Source of the DNA: Calliopum simillimum
Lineage: Eukaryota > Arthropoda > Insecta > Diptera > Lauxaniidae
NCBI GenBank assembly: GCA_951812925.1
Contig: OX638368.1
Location: 11,177,994-11,241,993 of the forward strand
Length of the DNA stretch: 64,000 nt
Reading direction: 5' to 3'
The number at the start of each line of letters is the position of its first letter. The stretch's first letter is position 1. Below the pieces are notes generated by a model. It was not told where the DNA came from and did no database searches. It saw only the letters and a list, made by a program, of their open reading frames with translations. Shown one piece after another: positions 1-10,910 of the stretch. The position numbers and the translations under genes are program-made.

Positions 1-429
1 TGTTTGTGTGTCACTTTTGTAAGATATGTGCTGAAAAAAAAAAAATGTTGCGAATAAGATAAACATTAAAGCAATACGCGACAGCAATACAAAATTAGTC
101 AGAAAGGAAACCCAAGAGACACGCATACCACCAACGAGGGAATACAAAGTGACAGTCACATACATAGAAACATTGAATTGACTGACAGTTACGTTGAGTA
201 TAGACACACACATGCACGACAATGACGCACACATTTATAAAATGGAGACAGATTGATAAACTGTAAAAAATCATTTGCAAGGAAAAAACAATCAGAAAAG
301 AAGCTATGGGGTTAAGTAGACAAAAGCGTATTGTTTTTTTTAGACTCTGTCTGAACGTCACTCTTGTTGCATTTTCATCACACACAAAGCTTACTCAAAA
401 TTTCTAGCAAAGGTTTTTTTTCTTAAATT
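1..429. other. AT-rich non-coding stretch, nothing recognised
   Basis: The stretch has short A and T runs and no open frame with protein-like composition. I see no RNA gene or mobile-element signature. It borders the satellite that starts near 430. Confidence 0.5.
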
Positions 430-1262
430 TTTACTCAGAAACAAAATTGAGGGAAATAGAAAGTGTCTATGTTTTGGCAAAAAAAAATGAAGTTTATTAT
501 TTATTTGAATATAAATTGATTATTTTTTCATGCGTAAGCGATGAATTCATTAATGAAAAAGGAAGTTGTGGAAAATATACAATGCCTTTTAGTGTTGAAT
601 GTAATATGTCTGTATATTTTTTTTTTTCAGTGATGTTAGCTTGATAAAAATGGAAGCTGTGGAAAATATGCATTACCCGGTAATGTTGAATGTAATGTGT
701 CTGAATATCTCTTTTTAGTCATGTTACCTGGATGAAAATGGAAGTTGTGGAAAATATGCATTACATGGTAATGTTTGTCTAAAATGCTTACTCAGAAACA
801 AAATCGGGGTTACATGGGAAAGGAAGCAGTTTTTTTGTCCGAATGTTTATTTCAATAGAACTTATTTTTCAGAAGCGTAAGCAATGAATTTATAGATGGA
901 AATGGAAGTTGCAGAAAATATGCATTACATGGTAATATTGAGTGTAATACGTCTGAATAGGTTTTTTCAGTGATGTTAGCTTGATGAAAATGGAAGCTGT
1001 GGAAAATATGCATTACCTGGTAATGTTGAGTTTAATGAGTATGAATATTTTTTTTAGTGATGTTAGCTCGATGCAAATGAAAGTTGTAAAAAATTGGAAA
1101 ATATGCATTACTTGGTAATGTTTGTCCAAAATGTTTACTCAGAAACAAAATCGGGGTTACAAGGGAAAGGAAATAGTTTCCTTTTGTCAGAATGTTCATT
1201 TAAATAGAACTCATTTTATTGAACCGTAAGCGATGAATTCATCGATGAAAATGGAAATATTG
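430..1262 (+). repeat. Higher-order satellite, about 350-bp period of roughly 100-bp monomers
   Basis: The anchor TTACTCAGAAACAAAAT recurs at about 431, 787 and 1135, giving a period of roughly 350 bp. Inside each period, two or three diverged monomers share a core like TGGAAGTTGTGGAAAATATG followed by CATTAC..GGTAATGTT. The monomer order is kept, so this is a higher-order repeat rather than a simple array. Decayed monomer relics with the TTACC..GTAATGTT core reappear near 1384-1412 and 1782-1835, so the array once extended further right. Short open frames inside it are by-products of the repeat. Confidence 0.8.
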
Positions 1263-3600
1263 GAAATAATTTTTCTTTTTACAGAAATCTTAAAATTTTA
1301 AGCTCATGTGAAGGAATTAAATTTTGTCCCATTACTACGTAACCAGTTATCTTACCGATGCTTAAAACTGTGAAAAAAATATGTTACCAGATAATGTTAT
1401 ACGTAATGTGCTAAATGTTCTAAAAGAATTGAAAAGTGCTGAAAAGGGACACGTTGTACTGGCTTACTTTTTACAGCATAGGTATGCTGAAATGTGAAGT
1501 TTTACTGAAAATACCATCACTGTGCTTCTTCGGAAGTCGTATGTTCTGTTGAACTTTTATAGTAGGTAGGTAGTTATTATTGCAGGTTATCATATAAAAC
1601 ATTGCACTCTTATAATGGTCATTATTGCTTACAAAAGAAGCAACGAAGATGGAATTCAAGAATATTTCGTTACTAGCTAGCCATTAACCGCTTTAGGAAT
1701 TTGCAATTTTATGACATGCCCACAGATTTCAACATTTAATTAATAAATAAATTACTTGAAAAGCGACAAAACCATCGATTAATTTGAAAGCTGTAAAAAA
1801 TTTGCATTTCCAGGTAATGTAAAAAGTAATGTTGTAATAATTTTACATCTATTCTAACTATAGTAAAAATAAAAAAAATTTCAAGTCGGAAAAAATTCTT
1901 AAAAATGTAACATTTTGCTAACCCTGCTCATTTTAAAAAAAATATTTTTTTTTATCCAAACCAATCCAAAACTGGCAACAGAATAATCCTTTTTTAAATA
2001 TTTTTTACAACAGAAGCAGCGGAAGTTGAAAATGTTTAAAACCAAAAGAGAAATGTTGAGAAAAAAAAAAATACCTTGAGTAAAGTATAGAGTTTAATAT
2101 AATCGAATGTATGTAATATATGTATGTTTATATGCACGTGTATATGTGTGCACAAAAATACATTGACATTGATATCACAGGAAAAAAAAGAAGGAAGAAT
2201 TTAGCTTAATACAAACTTATATTCTGTGTACATATATAGATATGTTTGTATCATGATATCATCATAGCTTTGAGTCATTGATATCAAATTTAATGTTGTT
2301 GCTATTTGTTGCATGATGACGATGATAATGATAAAGATGATGATGTTATATTTCATTTTATTTTATATTATTTTTTTTCTACAACTTTTTTACACACGAC
2401 TAAACTTTTGCACACAGATATACATTTTGTGGATATGTGCTAGTAGGAAAAGCTTAATGCCATTACATACATTAACACAAACTCTTTAGATATTTAAGAG
2501 TTTTGGAAAAACTAGGAAGTAAAAAATTTCTGAAAACAAGATTTTCGGAAATCGCACAAGTTCCCATGAAAAATATTTAATATTTAAGTTTTTTGTGAAA
2601 CAAAATCATTTTCATGTAGAATTTCCTTCTTATAAATTAAACAAGTTTATTTAATTTTTGGACAAATTTTGTGAATTTCTTTATTAAAATTTCTCAATGG
2701 GTTGCTTATTCCACAACCAGTGTCTGCATGATAATTCAAAGTTATGCTGTGAAAGTAAAGTCTGACGTTTGTGGCACGCAACAGCAGCGAATGTTATCAG
2801 CAAGGCGGCGAAAAGAAGTTTAGAAAACAAAATCTATCCATGTATGTGAGAAAAATGGCAAAATACTATGCGTACAAATTTAAGAAGATATATCTATATA
2901 GAAAAAATACTCAATCCATTATAGCAAAAAAACTTAGGTATGTGACAGCAAATGTGAAGTTCGAAAAATTGAAAGAAGTTGAATGAAAAGCATTCATAAG
3001 AAATCATAGTGACAATAGTAAATTGAATACAATAGTCTATTTCTGTAAATATAGTGTAGCAAAAGAGTATGATGCGAAATTACTCAGGAAAACAGTAAAG
3101 AAAAGAATTTCTTTCAAAAATCTTAAAGTTATGCATACGAAAAGGTAAATTAATTTTTGTAGAATAAACTCTGAAATTTCTTCATTTATTTCATATCACT
3201 CCATAAACAGGTCTCAGAGAACAAGCTTACATACGCGAGTTAAAGACGGTTGATAGTTTTTCGTCCTCAGGAGAAGTAAATTTTAAAGCTTGAACATAGC
3301 AAATAAAACATAAATTTTGTGCTAATTGTCAACTGCAAGGGTTGGCGCAAATAGTGAATAGAAAAACTTACGTGAATATAAAGCTCCAAGCAAATATTTA
3401 ACAAAAATAATATATGAAAATTGTTGAAAACTGGCGAGTGGAACGTTTTGTATAAGGAACAAAACAAATATAGCTGAAGTTTGGTAGAATTAATTCGACA
3501 TTTAAGAGAAGTGAACAAACCGGTTTTACAAAACAACGAAACTTAAAATAAAGCAACAGGCGCAATCTGTCAAAGTCATCTGTTTTCTTTACTGTTACCA
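1263..3600. other. AT-rich intergenic or intron DNA with decayed satellite relics
   Basis: No gene is supported. Relics of the upstream satellite lie near 1384-1412 and 1782-1835. A short GATGAT-type run lies near 2315-2345, and CA/TA-rich simple sequence near 2105-2160. Short open frames at 2771-2986, 3267-3536 and 3398-3607 have no recognisable domain and no splice or promoter context. Confidence 0.5.
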
Positions 3601-3674
3601 GCGCCATCTAGTTTTCATTAGTCGTACTGTCTGATACAAGGGCTGTTTATTAAGTTTTAAGTCTAGTACACATA

Positions 3675-4796
3675 ATGGCAGCAAACGGCATCATGTCATC
3701 ACCATCAGCGGTTAAGCTAAGAGAAACCTTGGCTCGAATTAAGTATAGGGATACGTCGAGTCGTCGCCAGATATATGAAAAAGCAGGAAAAATTGAAAAA
3801 GTCGCAAAAGTAGCAGAAGATTCTATTCCAAACGCAAATCTTCAAGATGAGCATCAAATTGAATGCTGTGAAAATGAAAATGTCGCAAAAGGAGCAGAAA
3901 TGTCTACTCAAAATGCAAATCCGCGAGGTGAGCTTCCAATAGTAAGCTGTGACGATGCACAACAGGGTGACCAAGACGCTTCATCATCTCTTTCCAATAT
4001 AATTGAGAAACAGAACGAAACGCTGGTAGCGCGCCTTCTCAAACATAGTGAAGTACTCATCTCTCAAGTGGCTGAAAAGCTCACGATAGCTATAAAAGAA
4101 AGTGAGGAAAGAATATTGAAAGAGTTGCAACAAAACGTGGCTGAAATGAAAAAAGAACTCCAGGACGTCACTGAACGAGTAGCTGTTTTAGAGAAAACCG
4201 AAACTGATATCGTTTCTCTCAAAGCTGAGATCGTTACGCTCAAATCTCAGATTGCCCGGCAAGAAAATTCTTCTGTTTCATGTGACATTAACATCACTGG
4301 GGTCCCTTTTTGTGATGGAGAGGATCTTCAGAAGACTTTTAATGAAATCTGCAATACAGTATCCATTACTCCACCAAATATAAAAAGTATCTTTCGTATG
4401 AAGAAAAAAACAAATACCGTATCTTCGCAACCGACAGATGATGATGAACCAATAGTGGTGAAAATGGATGATGATGGACCAATAGTTGTGAAGCTCGAGA
4501 CGCCGTATCAGCGCAATCAGCTACTGCGATCACTTGCTCTATTTCGTCGCAGAGAAAAGATTGAATTGTGTCTTCGTCATACTGGCTTTGATTCGGATGT
4601 ACCAATATATCTGAATGAAAGGTTAACACAAACAAACTATAGGGTCCTTCAGACTGCACTATATTACAAACGAAAGAGAAAACTTGTAGCTGCATTCACT
4701 TTTCGAGGCCTGGTCTACATTAAGTTCAATCGCGAGGATAAAGCAAAATGTGTGGAATGCGTTGATTACCTGCATAATCTTTTTCGTGAGTCATAA
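3675..4796 (+). CDS. LINE ORF1 protein, coiled coil plus RRM/FP-like domain
   Basis: This 373-residue ORF encodes the RNA-binding, chaperone-type protein that coats LINE RNA in the cytoplasm. Residues about 105-197 form heptad-rich coiled coil, expected to multimerise. Residues about 203-300 resemble the RRM-like fold, and about 305-350 the C-terminal domain of L1-type and baculovirus-FP-like ORF1 proteins (motif near IYLNERLT, then a basic segment KRKRK). No CCHC zinc knuckles are seen, unlike classical Jockey ORF1. Two internal duplications are visible. One is a unit of about 27 residues (44-70 versus 71-97, both starting VAK.AE and sharing NANP/NANL). The other is a 10-residue unit, DDDEPIVVKM then DDDGPIVVKL (about 255-274). 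The start ATG follows a non-coding leader. The frame is intact. ORF2 begins about 170 bp downstream. Confidence 0.8.
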   Translation: MAANGIMSSPSAVKLRETLARIKYRDTSSRRQIYEKAGKIEKVAKVAEDSIPNANLQDEHQIECCENENVAKGAEMSTQNANPRGELPIVSCDDAQQGDQDASSSLSNIIEKQNETLVARLLKHSEVLISQVAEKLTIAIKESEERILKELQQNVAEMKKELQDVTERVAVLEKTETDIVSLKAEIVTLKSQIARQENSSVSCDINITGVPFCDGEDLQKTFNEICNTVSITPPNIKSIFRMKKKTNTVSSQPTDDDEPIVVKMDDDGPIVVKLETPYQRNQLLRSLALFRRREKIELCLRHTGFDSDVPIYLNERLTQTNYRVLQTALYYKRKRKLVAAFTFRGLVYIKFNREDKAKCVECVDYLHNLFRES

Positions 4797-4963
4797 TTTT
4801 AATATCCCCTGTTCACTTCACTATATAATAATTTATTTTAGTAAAGCCGTATTTTTAATATCGTATTTTAAAGTTAATTTAAATATTTTGTCCTTAAATT
4901 GTGTCACATTGCAACAACAATTTTTTAAGTATGCATGCGTTAATATATATTTTAAATATCACT

Positions 4964-5896
4964 ATGAGTTCTATGGGCGGTGAAACTCCTAGTTCCAGAG
5001 ACTGTATTTTCAATTTAATACGTGTAATGGCTAAATACCGAAACGGGCTAAAAATTTGTCATATAAATGCGCAAAGCCTTATAAATAAGATTGATGAGCT
5101 TAGGTATATTTTTGAGGGCTCCAGTGTAGATATAATCTGTATTTCTGAGACTTGGTTCAATGCTGAAATGCCGAATGCATTATTTGGACTGAATGGTTAC
5201 AGCGTCTTTCGTGCGGACAGACATGGGCATGCTGGTGGTGTTGCGATTTACGTGCGAAAACATTTAACTTGTAAAATTGAAACCAAATCTCCTGTGGACA
5301 GCAACATTGAATATTTATTTATTTCTATTAAAAATTGTCGCCACAAAATGCTTATCGGTTGCGTATATCGCCCTAATCGTACCACGGACACAATTATGCT
5401 GTTAAATGTTATAGAAAGTTTATCACTTTCTTTTTCGCATATTACTATTGCAGGTGACTTCAATAGCAATTTGCTGCAAGAAAGCCATTTAGCAGAAAAT
5501 ATGTTATCGTTAGGCCTCTTTTCAGTTAATAGTTCTGAACCCACTCACTTTACTAAATTTTCCAACACTTTACTTGATCTCTTCTTTGTAAATGATAAGT
5601 CCAAAGTTCTTCTTTACGACCAGCTAGTCGTTCCAGAATTTTCTAAGCATGATCTAATATTTTTAACGTATGATTTCTTAGTTGAGGACACCCCAACTAC
5701 ATTCAGCTTTAGAAATTTCAAAGCGATTAACTTTTATGAGCTTAATCGTGAACTTTATAATATTAATTGGCAATCGATTTATGGTATGAACACTTTAGAA
5801 GATCAAGTAAATTTCTTTCAGGATAATATAAATAAGCTTTTTGATGAATTTGTACCAATAACTACTAAAAATATCAAATTTAAAACCCTGGTTTAA
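4964..5896 (+). CDS. LINE ORF2, N-terminal part: apurinic-type endonuclease (frameshifted)
   Basis: This part encodes the EEP-fold endonuclease that nicks target DNA for target-primed reverse transcription. Visible motifs are HINAQSL (catalytic Asn), SETWF (Glu), GGVAIYV, GCVYRPN, IAGDFNSNLL (Asp/Asn), and LLDLFFVN near the end. At the usual SDH site the sequence reads SKHDLIF, with Lys where Asp is typical. This could be a lineage trait or damage. I prefer the ATG at 4964; another in-frame ATG lies at 4931. The frame ends at TAA 5894-5896, because an A run at 5882-5885 seems to have one extra base. Past that point the frame used by the RT region continues without a stop, so this is one broken ORF2, not a separate gene. 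Confidence 0.8.
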   Translation: MSSMGGETPSSRDCIFNLIRVMAKYRNGLKICHINAQSLINKIDELRYIFEGSSVDIICISETWFNAEMPNALFGLNGYSVFRADRHGHAGGVAIYVRKHLTCKIETKSPVDSNIEYLFISIKNCRHKMLIGCVYRPNRTTDTIMLLNVIESLSLSFSHITIAGDFNSNLLQESHLAENMLSLGLFSVNSSEPTHFTKFSNTLLDLFFVNDKSKVLLYDQLVVPEFSKHDLIFLTYDFLVEDTPTTFSFRNFKAINFYELNRELYNINWQSIYGMNTLEDQVNFFQDNINKLFDEFVPITTKNIKFKTLV

Positions 5897-6077
5897 TAGC
5901 TCTATAAAAAATCTTATAACTGAGCGCAACGCCGCGTATAAGCGATGGAAGCGGTTTAAAACACCCGAACTTTATGGGAAATTTAAGCAAATAAGGCAGG
6001 CAGTTGTTACTGAAATAAAGCAGTCAAAGATTCGGTACTATAGCGTAAAATTTGAAAATGCAGTTAGTAGTGAGAAG

Positions 6078-7769
6078 ATGTGGAAGGAGGTTCGTAAAAT
6101 AGGTATTGTCAAGAACACTGATGGTGATGGTAACTCTTTTCAAGTTAACGACCTCAATGAACTTAACCAACAATTTATAAATATTGAAATGCCTACGGTT
6201 CATGACAATGCATATGCAAACTCTTATGGCAGTCTCAATCAAAATATAAATTTTTCTTTTCGCTGTGTTGACCAAAGTGAAGTACTCCAAGCTCTGTTGT
6301 CAATAAAATCTAATGCTATGGGTTTTGATAATATCCACCCTGTAATTTTAAAGGCCCTTCTACCTGTGCTATTGCCTTACGTGACTTATATTTTCAACAC
6401 CATTTTAACAACATCAACTTTTCCAAGTGGGTGGAAAAAAGCCAAAATTATTCCAGTTCCAAAGTCATGTAATGATTACCGACCTATCGCTATACTGCCT
6501 TTTCTTTCGAAGGTATTGGAACAGCTGCTTAGCAAACAAATAAACAAATTCCTTTTTGAAAATAATTTGATGACTGACAGGCAATCTGGCTTTAGGGAAC
6601 AGCGAAGTTGTGTTACCGCACTCATTGATGTTGTGGAAAATATTCGTGACAGTATAGATTGCAACAAAGTAAGCTTTTTAGTCCTTTTAGATCATTCTAA
6701 GGCATTTGACACCGTAGATCATGCTATCCTTAAAACTAAACTACAAAATCTATTCAATTTCTCATTGTCAGCGGCAAATTTGGTGCAATCGTATTTATCG
6801 AACAGATCGCAAGCTGTTTGTGCGAATTCCATGTCATCCAACTTTTTAGCTGTTAAACGTGGTGTTCCTCAGGGTTCGGTCTTAGGGCCGCTCCTGTTCT
6901 CCATATATATAAATGACCTACCCAAGATCCTAAAAAGTTGTAACATTCATTTATATGCAGATGATGTGCAGTTGTATGTTAGCTGCTCCCGTGACCGCAT
7001 TTCGAGCTGTGTAACAAGCATTAACTCAGATTTAAATCGTGTTTATAGGTGGGCCAGTGAAAATGGTTTATGTCTTAATCCAAAAAAGTCAAAGTGCCTA
7101 GTTATAACCAAGAGATTAATAGAAATAGATAACTATCCAAGTATCATGTTAAATGGCAGCACTATTTGTTTCGTTAATTCTGCAAAAAACCTTGGTGTAA
7201 CCTTTGACAGAACGTTGTCCTGGAGCACACACGTTAGGTGTACAATAGGCAGAGTGTACGGTATGCTACGTGTGTTGTGGATTACTCAACATTTCACGCC
7301 ATTAAGAATCAGATTGCTACTTGCAAAGACATATCTCCTTCCGACTTTGCTCAATGGCTGTGAGTTATTCGCTAATTGTGACGCAGCTTGCAAAGGTAAG
7401 CTTAATGTGCTATTTAATAACATAGCAAGATATGTTTTTAGTCTTCAGCGTAGAGACCATGTTTCAACACACGCAAGAAAAGTATACAATATGAGTTTTG
7501 AAAGCGTCTTAAAACTAAGGACACTGCTGCTTCTTCACAAAATAATTTACACTGGTGAACCCTCGTACCTACGTGATAAACTTATTTTATCGCGGTTGAC
7601 CAGAGCTAATGGCTTAACTCAGCTTCGCCACTCTTGTCTAACCTCTGAAAGGCAATTTTATGTCTATGCCATACGTCTCTGGAACTCCTTGCCAATTAGT
7701 TTCAGATCTATTCACAACGCTATGCTTTTTAAAAAAAGATTATCTGACCATTTTTCGTTGTTGCAATGA
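6078..7769 (+). CDS. LINE ORF2, C-terminal part: reverse transcriptase
   Basis: This is the reverse transcriptase of the CR1-like element. Motifs in order are MGFDNIHP, RPIAILPFLSKVLEQ, RQSGFREQRSC, LLDHSKAFDTVDH (first catalytic Asp region), GVPQGSVLGPLLF, LYADDVQLYV (catalytic YADD), CLNPKKSKCLVI and NLGVTFD. A CR1-type C-terminal region follows, ending NSLPISF.....FKKRLSDHF. All core catalytic residues are present. ATG 6078 is only the first Met after the frameshift. The same frame is open from about 5883, so this is the continuation of the endonuclease ORF. There is no RNase H domain. The stop at 7769 is followed by the 3' UTR and AAAC tail. Confidence 0.88.
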   Translation: MWKEVRKIGIVKNTDGDGNSFQVNDLNELNQQFINIEMPTVHDNAYANSYGSLNQNINFSFRCVDQSEVLQALLSIKSNAMGFDNIHPVILKALLPVLLPYVTYIFNTILTTSTFPSGWKKAKIIPVPKSCNDYRPIAILPFLSKVLEQLLSKQINKFLFENNLMTDRQSGFREQRSCVTALIDVVENIRDSIDCNKVSFLVLLDHSKAFDTVDHAILKTKLQNLFNFSLSAANLVQSYLSNRSQAVCANSMSSNFLAVKRGVPQGSVLGPLLFSIYINDLPKILKSCNIHLYADDVQLYVSCSRDRISSCVTSINSDLNRVYRWASENGLCLNPKKSKCLVITKRLIEIDNYPSIMLNGSTICFVNSAKNLGVTFDRTLSWSTHVRCTIGRVYGMLRVLWITQHFTPLRIRLLLAKTYLLPTLLNGCELFANCDAACKGKLNVLFNNIARYVFSLQRRDHVSTHARKVYNMSFESVLKLRTLLLLHKIIYTGEPSYLRDKLILSRLTRANGLTQLRHSCLTSERQFYVYAIRLWNSLPISFRSIHNAMLFKKRLSDHFSLLQ

Positions 7770-7960
7770 TTTTTTTGTTTTTATTTTATTTTGTATTAAT
7801 TAATTGTAATATTTTATTTTAAGAAATTAAATTTTATCTTATATATTTAATTATATCTAATTCATTTGTTTTTGCTCATCTGTTGTTAACTACATTTGTT
7901 GCTGGTACTGTAATTTTAAGATTTTTATTATAAATCTTGTTGTACTAGTCATTTACTTAT

Positions 7961-7984
7961 AATAATAAACAAACAAACAAACAA
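7961..7984 (+). repeat. AAAC-unit 3' tail of the CR1-like LINE
   Basis: AATAATAAAC is followed by several AAAC units and marks the 3' terminus. Short tandem tails of this kind are usual for CR1-group elements. Unrelated sequence starts at about 7985. Confidence 0.75.
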
Positions 7985-8994
7985 GAGTAAAAGATCAGAA
8001 ACTTCGGTGAAGTCACTTCGCTTACAGCTTCATCAAAAGGACTGAATAAAGTGCTTCAAAAAGAATGTAAAAAACTTTATACAGCTATCTGAAGTTAGCT
8101 AGCAGGATTCCGCAAAAATCAATCGTTGGTGGAATTGAGAAAACGAAAACCGAAACTCACCTTATATCTAACTCGAAAAGAACAACCAAGGATAAGGAAA
8201 GTCATGGAGAGAAATCAAAGATTTTGAAAAAAATCCCGTCGAATGTAGATGATTAATTTTGGTGTTTTGCTTCCCCAGTAGTTACAGAGGAATACTATAT
8301 GTGCTGGCACATTGTGGAACTCAGCTACTATTTTACATCCTGGATTCTGTATTAATCTCAGTTTTGTTTACCAAAAAACCATACCTTTCTATGAAAAGTC
8401 TTTTTTTTTCTGTCTATTTATTAAAATCACACCATACCCTTTCTTAGCAAAAAAAAAAAAAAAAGAAATTAAAACTTTTACTTATCCTACTCATTCTTGC
8501 CGCTCACAATACAATAAACATAAAAATCATAATTTTTTGTTACTTTCTAAAAGTTTTTCCTTAAATTATTTTATCCATTGGCTTCCTCTTTTTCTCTTTT
8601 TTTTTGCTTGCTATTTCAAGCGCACCCTTAGGTAATACTTAACCTTATTAACACAAACAGCGGGGATTGAGTTTAAATTTTTGTAAACTTTTCTTATTTT
8701 AATGTTATTTGGCTTTTCCGTTTTAACGCTCTTTTTCTTGGCAGTTTTTGTGTGCTTAAGCTTAAATGCTTTAATTTTTTGTGCACTAAAAGTAAATTTA
8801 ATTTGCTACCTTTACTAATGCTTTAAGAGGGGATAATAATAATAAAAATGTTAATAAAATTACATTAGAAATAATGATAGTTAATATGTAAGTAGCAAAG
8901 AGTTTCAATATAACTGGCAACAGAAAAAAATATTTTAGAAAACTTTAAGAAAAAAAGAAAAGAAACATTACAAAAAAATATTTAAAAAAATTCT
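7985..8994. other. AT-rich non-coding DNA after the LINE
   Basis: No gene is recognised. Poly(A)/poly(T) runs lie near 8448-8465 and 8590-8605. The open frames at 8259-8447 and 8312-8635 are low-complexity and unsupported. Confidence 0.45.
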
Positions 8995-9640
8995 CATGAT
9001 ATTTTGTAAAAACTCTCATGAGATTTTTAGGACACGCATCATTTGTGATAAGTGTTGTGACATGTTATAAAATCTTATAGCTTTTGTACAAAACATTTCA
9101 AAAAACTCTCATTAGATTATATAAAACTTTCATGAGATGTAAAAGCATTTTATTTTTTGCAAATAAATGTTATGAGATCTTACGTGTTTGAATTTTTCCA
9201 CAAAATATTAAAAAAAATCTCTTATGAGATTTTATAAAACTCCCATGAAATTTTTAAAAAAATGTATCATCTGCAGTTAGTGTTATGAGATCTCACAAAA
9301 TTTTTGCACAAAATATTAAAAAACTCTCACGAGATTTCTAAAACTCTCATGAGATTTTTTGGAAATGCATCATTTGTGATAAGTGTTGTAACATGTTATG
9401 AAATCAAAAAACTCTCATTAGATTTTATGAAACTTTCATGAGATATCAAGGAACTTTATATTCTGCAATAAATGTTTTGAGATCTTACGTGATTGAATTT
9501 TTCCACAAAATCTTAAAAAAAACTCTCACGAGATTTTATGAAACTCTCATGAGATTTTGATAAAACAGTTTTATCTGCAGTTAGTGTAATGAATCTTACA
9601 GTAATTTTATACAAAATGTTTAAAAAACTCCAGATTTTAT
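8995..9640 (+). repeat. Satellite of about 110-bp monomers with CTCATGAG palindromes
   Basis: ACTCTCATGAGATTTT-type cores recur at about 9018, 9131, 9245, 9348, 9437 and 9548. The segment with GCATCATTTGTGATAAGTGTTG after the core recurs with a shift of about 331 bp (9012 versus 9343). ATCTGCAGTTAGTGT recurs in another monomer type. The order is therefore A-B-C-A-B-C, two rounds of a three-monomer higher-order unit. Some monomers are shortened. No coding capacity is seen. Confidence 0.8.
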
Positions 9641-10910
9641 AAAACCAATATGGACTTCAAAAGCATTGTTTCATGGAACTATCTTTCTATATGCTTGTTT
9701 GATCTACCAGCTTGGTTTGATTACCTATTGCATTGGTAAATTAACTCTTAAATATTCCACATTGAATGCACGTAGGAAAGGATCATATCTTTTTTTCAAA
9801 TTTTCTCCTATTCCGTGGCTTTGACTTAATAACGCTCTTTGTGAACTGAAAATGTCTCAAATAGTCTGTACTACTATTGAAAGAACATTTTGTTGAAATT
9901 GATATACTCGAAATTTTGTGTTTATTCTTTTAAATCAATTTCATTTGATTTCATTGCACTTTCAAAACCCTTTTAATACGAAAAGCAAATATCGTCTATC
10001 ATAAATCAACAGGAAAAAAACCAAGCAAACTTCCTTGTCGTACCAAATGTTATTGATAACTTGCTTGCACAATGATAGCGATATCGCGCTAGACATTAAA
10101 ACCCTATAACTAAAATAAACTAAACTTTAAAACAGTAGTTCACACTGAGGGCAATAACTACTGTCGATGAGCGCACTGTCATTTATGTGACACCACAAAG
10201 ACGCCTATGACCAGTATAAATATTTACCTTAGAATTACTTGTACATTTTATCAGTGAACTATTGCAGCTTTTGTTGATTTTTTTTTTCGATTTTTTTTTC
10301 TATTATACTTACTGTAGTTAACCCTACACTTTCGTAGTTGACTTATGCGATAAAAACTTTCACTGCAACTGTTATTTATTTTTCAATAAAAATGCTGTTT
10401 ATTTATACTTTTCGTCTAGCAACATTTGCTGCAAGCCGTCATGTTGTCACCGTTACCATCAGCAAACGCAAATATCAATCATTTTATCTCATTACTTTGG
10501 AAGTTCAAGCAAATCCTTTGATATTGATCTTATAATTTTATGATATTGTTATTTTTGTATTAATTTTTTATTGTTGTTGATATTATTGTGGCTTAACGTT
10601 TATTCCCAAAGAAACACACATGTTGTATAACCATTTCTTTATCTCAAACAAATAATGTTTTCGTAGAGGAAAAGTTGATTTTTTTTTACTAGCAGACTTA
10701 ACCCATTGTAAATCATTGTTGGACAAGAAAAGACTTTTAAGTATGCACAAAATCAATAAATACCTACTATATTCTTGCCATATTCTAACTGTAATCTGAA
10801 TACATTTTCAAGATAAAAAAAGTAACAAAAAAAAGTAACAAAAAACAGTAAAAAGTTCTAACTTTAAAAAAAAGTATTTTGAAAATTTACTTCCAAAGCA
10901 ATAGACTAAG
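9641..10910. other. Non-coding DNA; weak promoter-like motif only
   Basis: TATAAATA at 10215-10222 is followed by TCAGTG at 10251. The spacing of about 38 bp is longer than usual for a TATA/initiator pair, so I do not call a promoter. The open frame at 10338-10535 lacks a plausible ATG and any domain. Confidence 0.4.

Larger units (their letters stand above)
3601..7984 (+). mobile_element. CR1-like non-LTR retrotransposon (LINE), nearly full length
   Basis: In order, the element has a short 5' leader, ORF1 (3675-4796), an endonuclease region (from 4964), a reverse transcriptase region (to 7769), a 3' UTR of about 190 bp, and a tail of AAAC units ending at 7984. The endonuclease-RT type of ORF2, the absence of RNase H and the short tandem 3' tail instead of poly(A) fit the CR1 group of the Jockey superfamily. 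The left edge is not fixed: I saw no clear target-site duplication, and 3601 is an estimate from the leader. Only one inactivating lesion is obvious, a single-base frameshift near 5882-5885, so the copy is fairly young. Confidence 0.85.

Noticed and set aside
3398..3607. 69-codon minus frame next to the LINE
   Set aside because: Overlaps another minus frame in a different phase, has no domain, and partly covers the LINE leader.
4366..4695. 109-codon minus frame within ORF1
   Set aside because: Antisense shadow of the LINE ORF1.
10215..10256. TATAAATA followed by TCAGTG as a promoter
   Set aside because: Spacing is about 38 bp, longer than the usual 30-31, and no exon or ATG frame follows.
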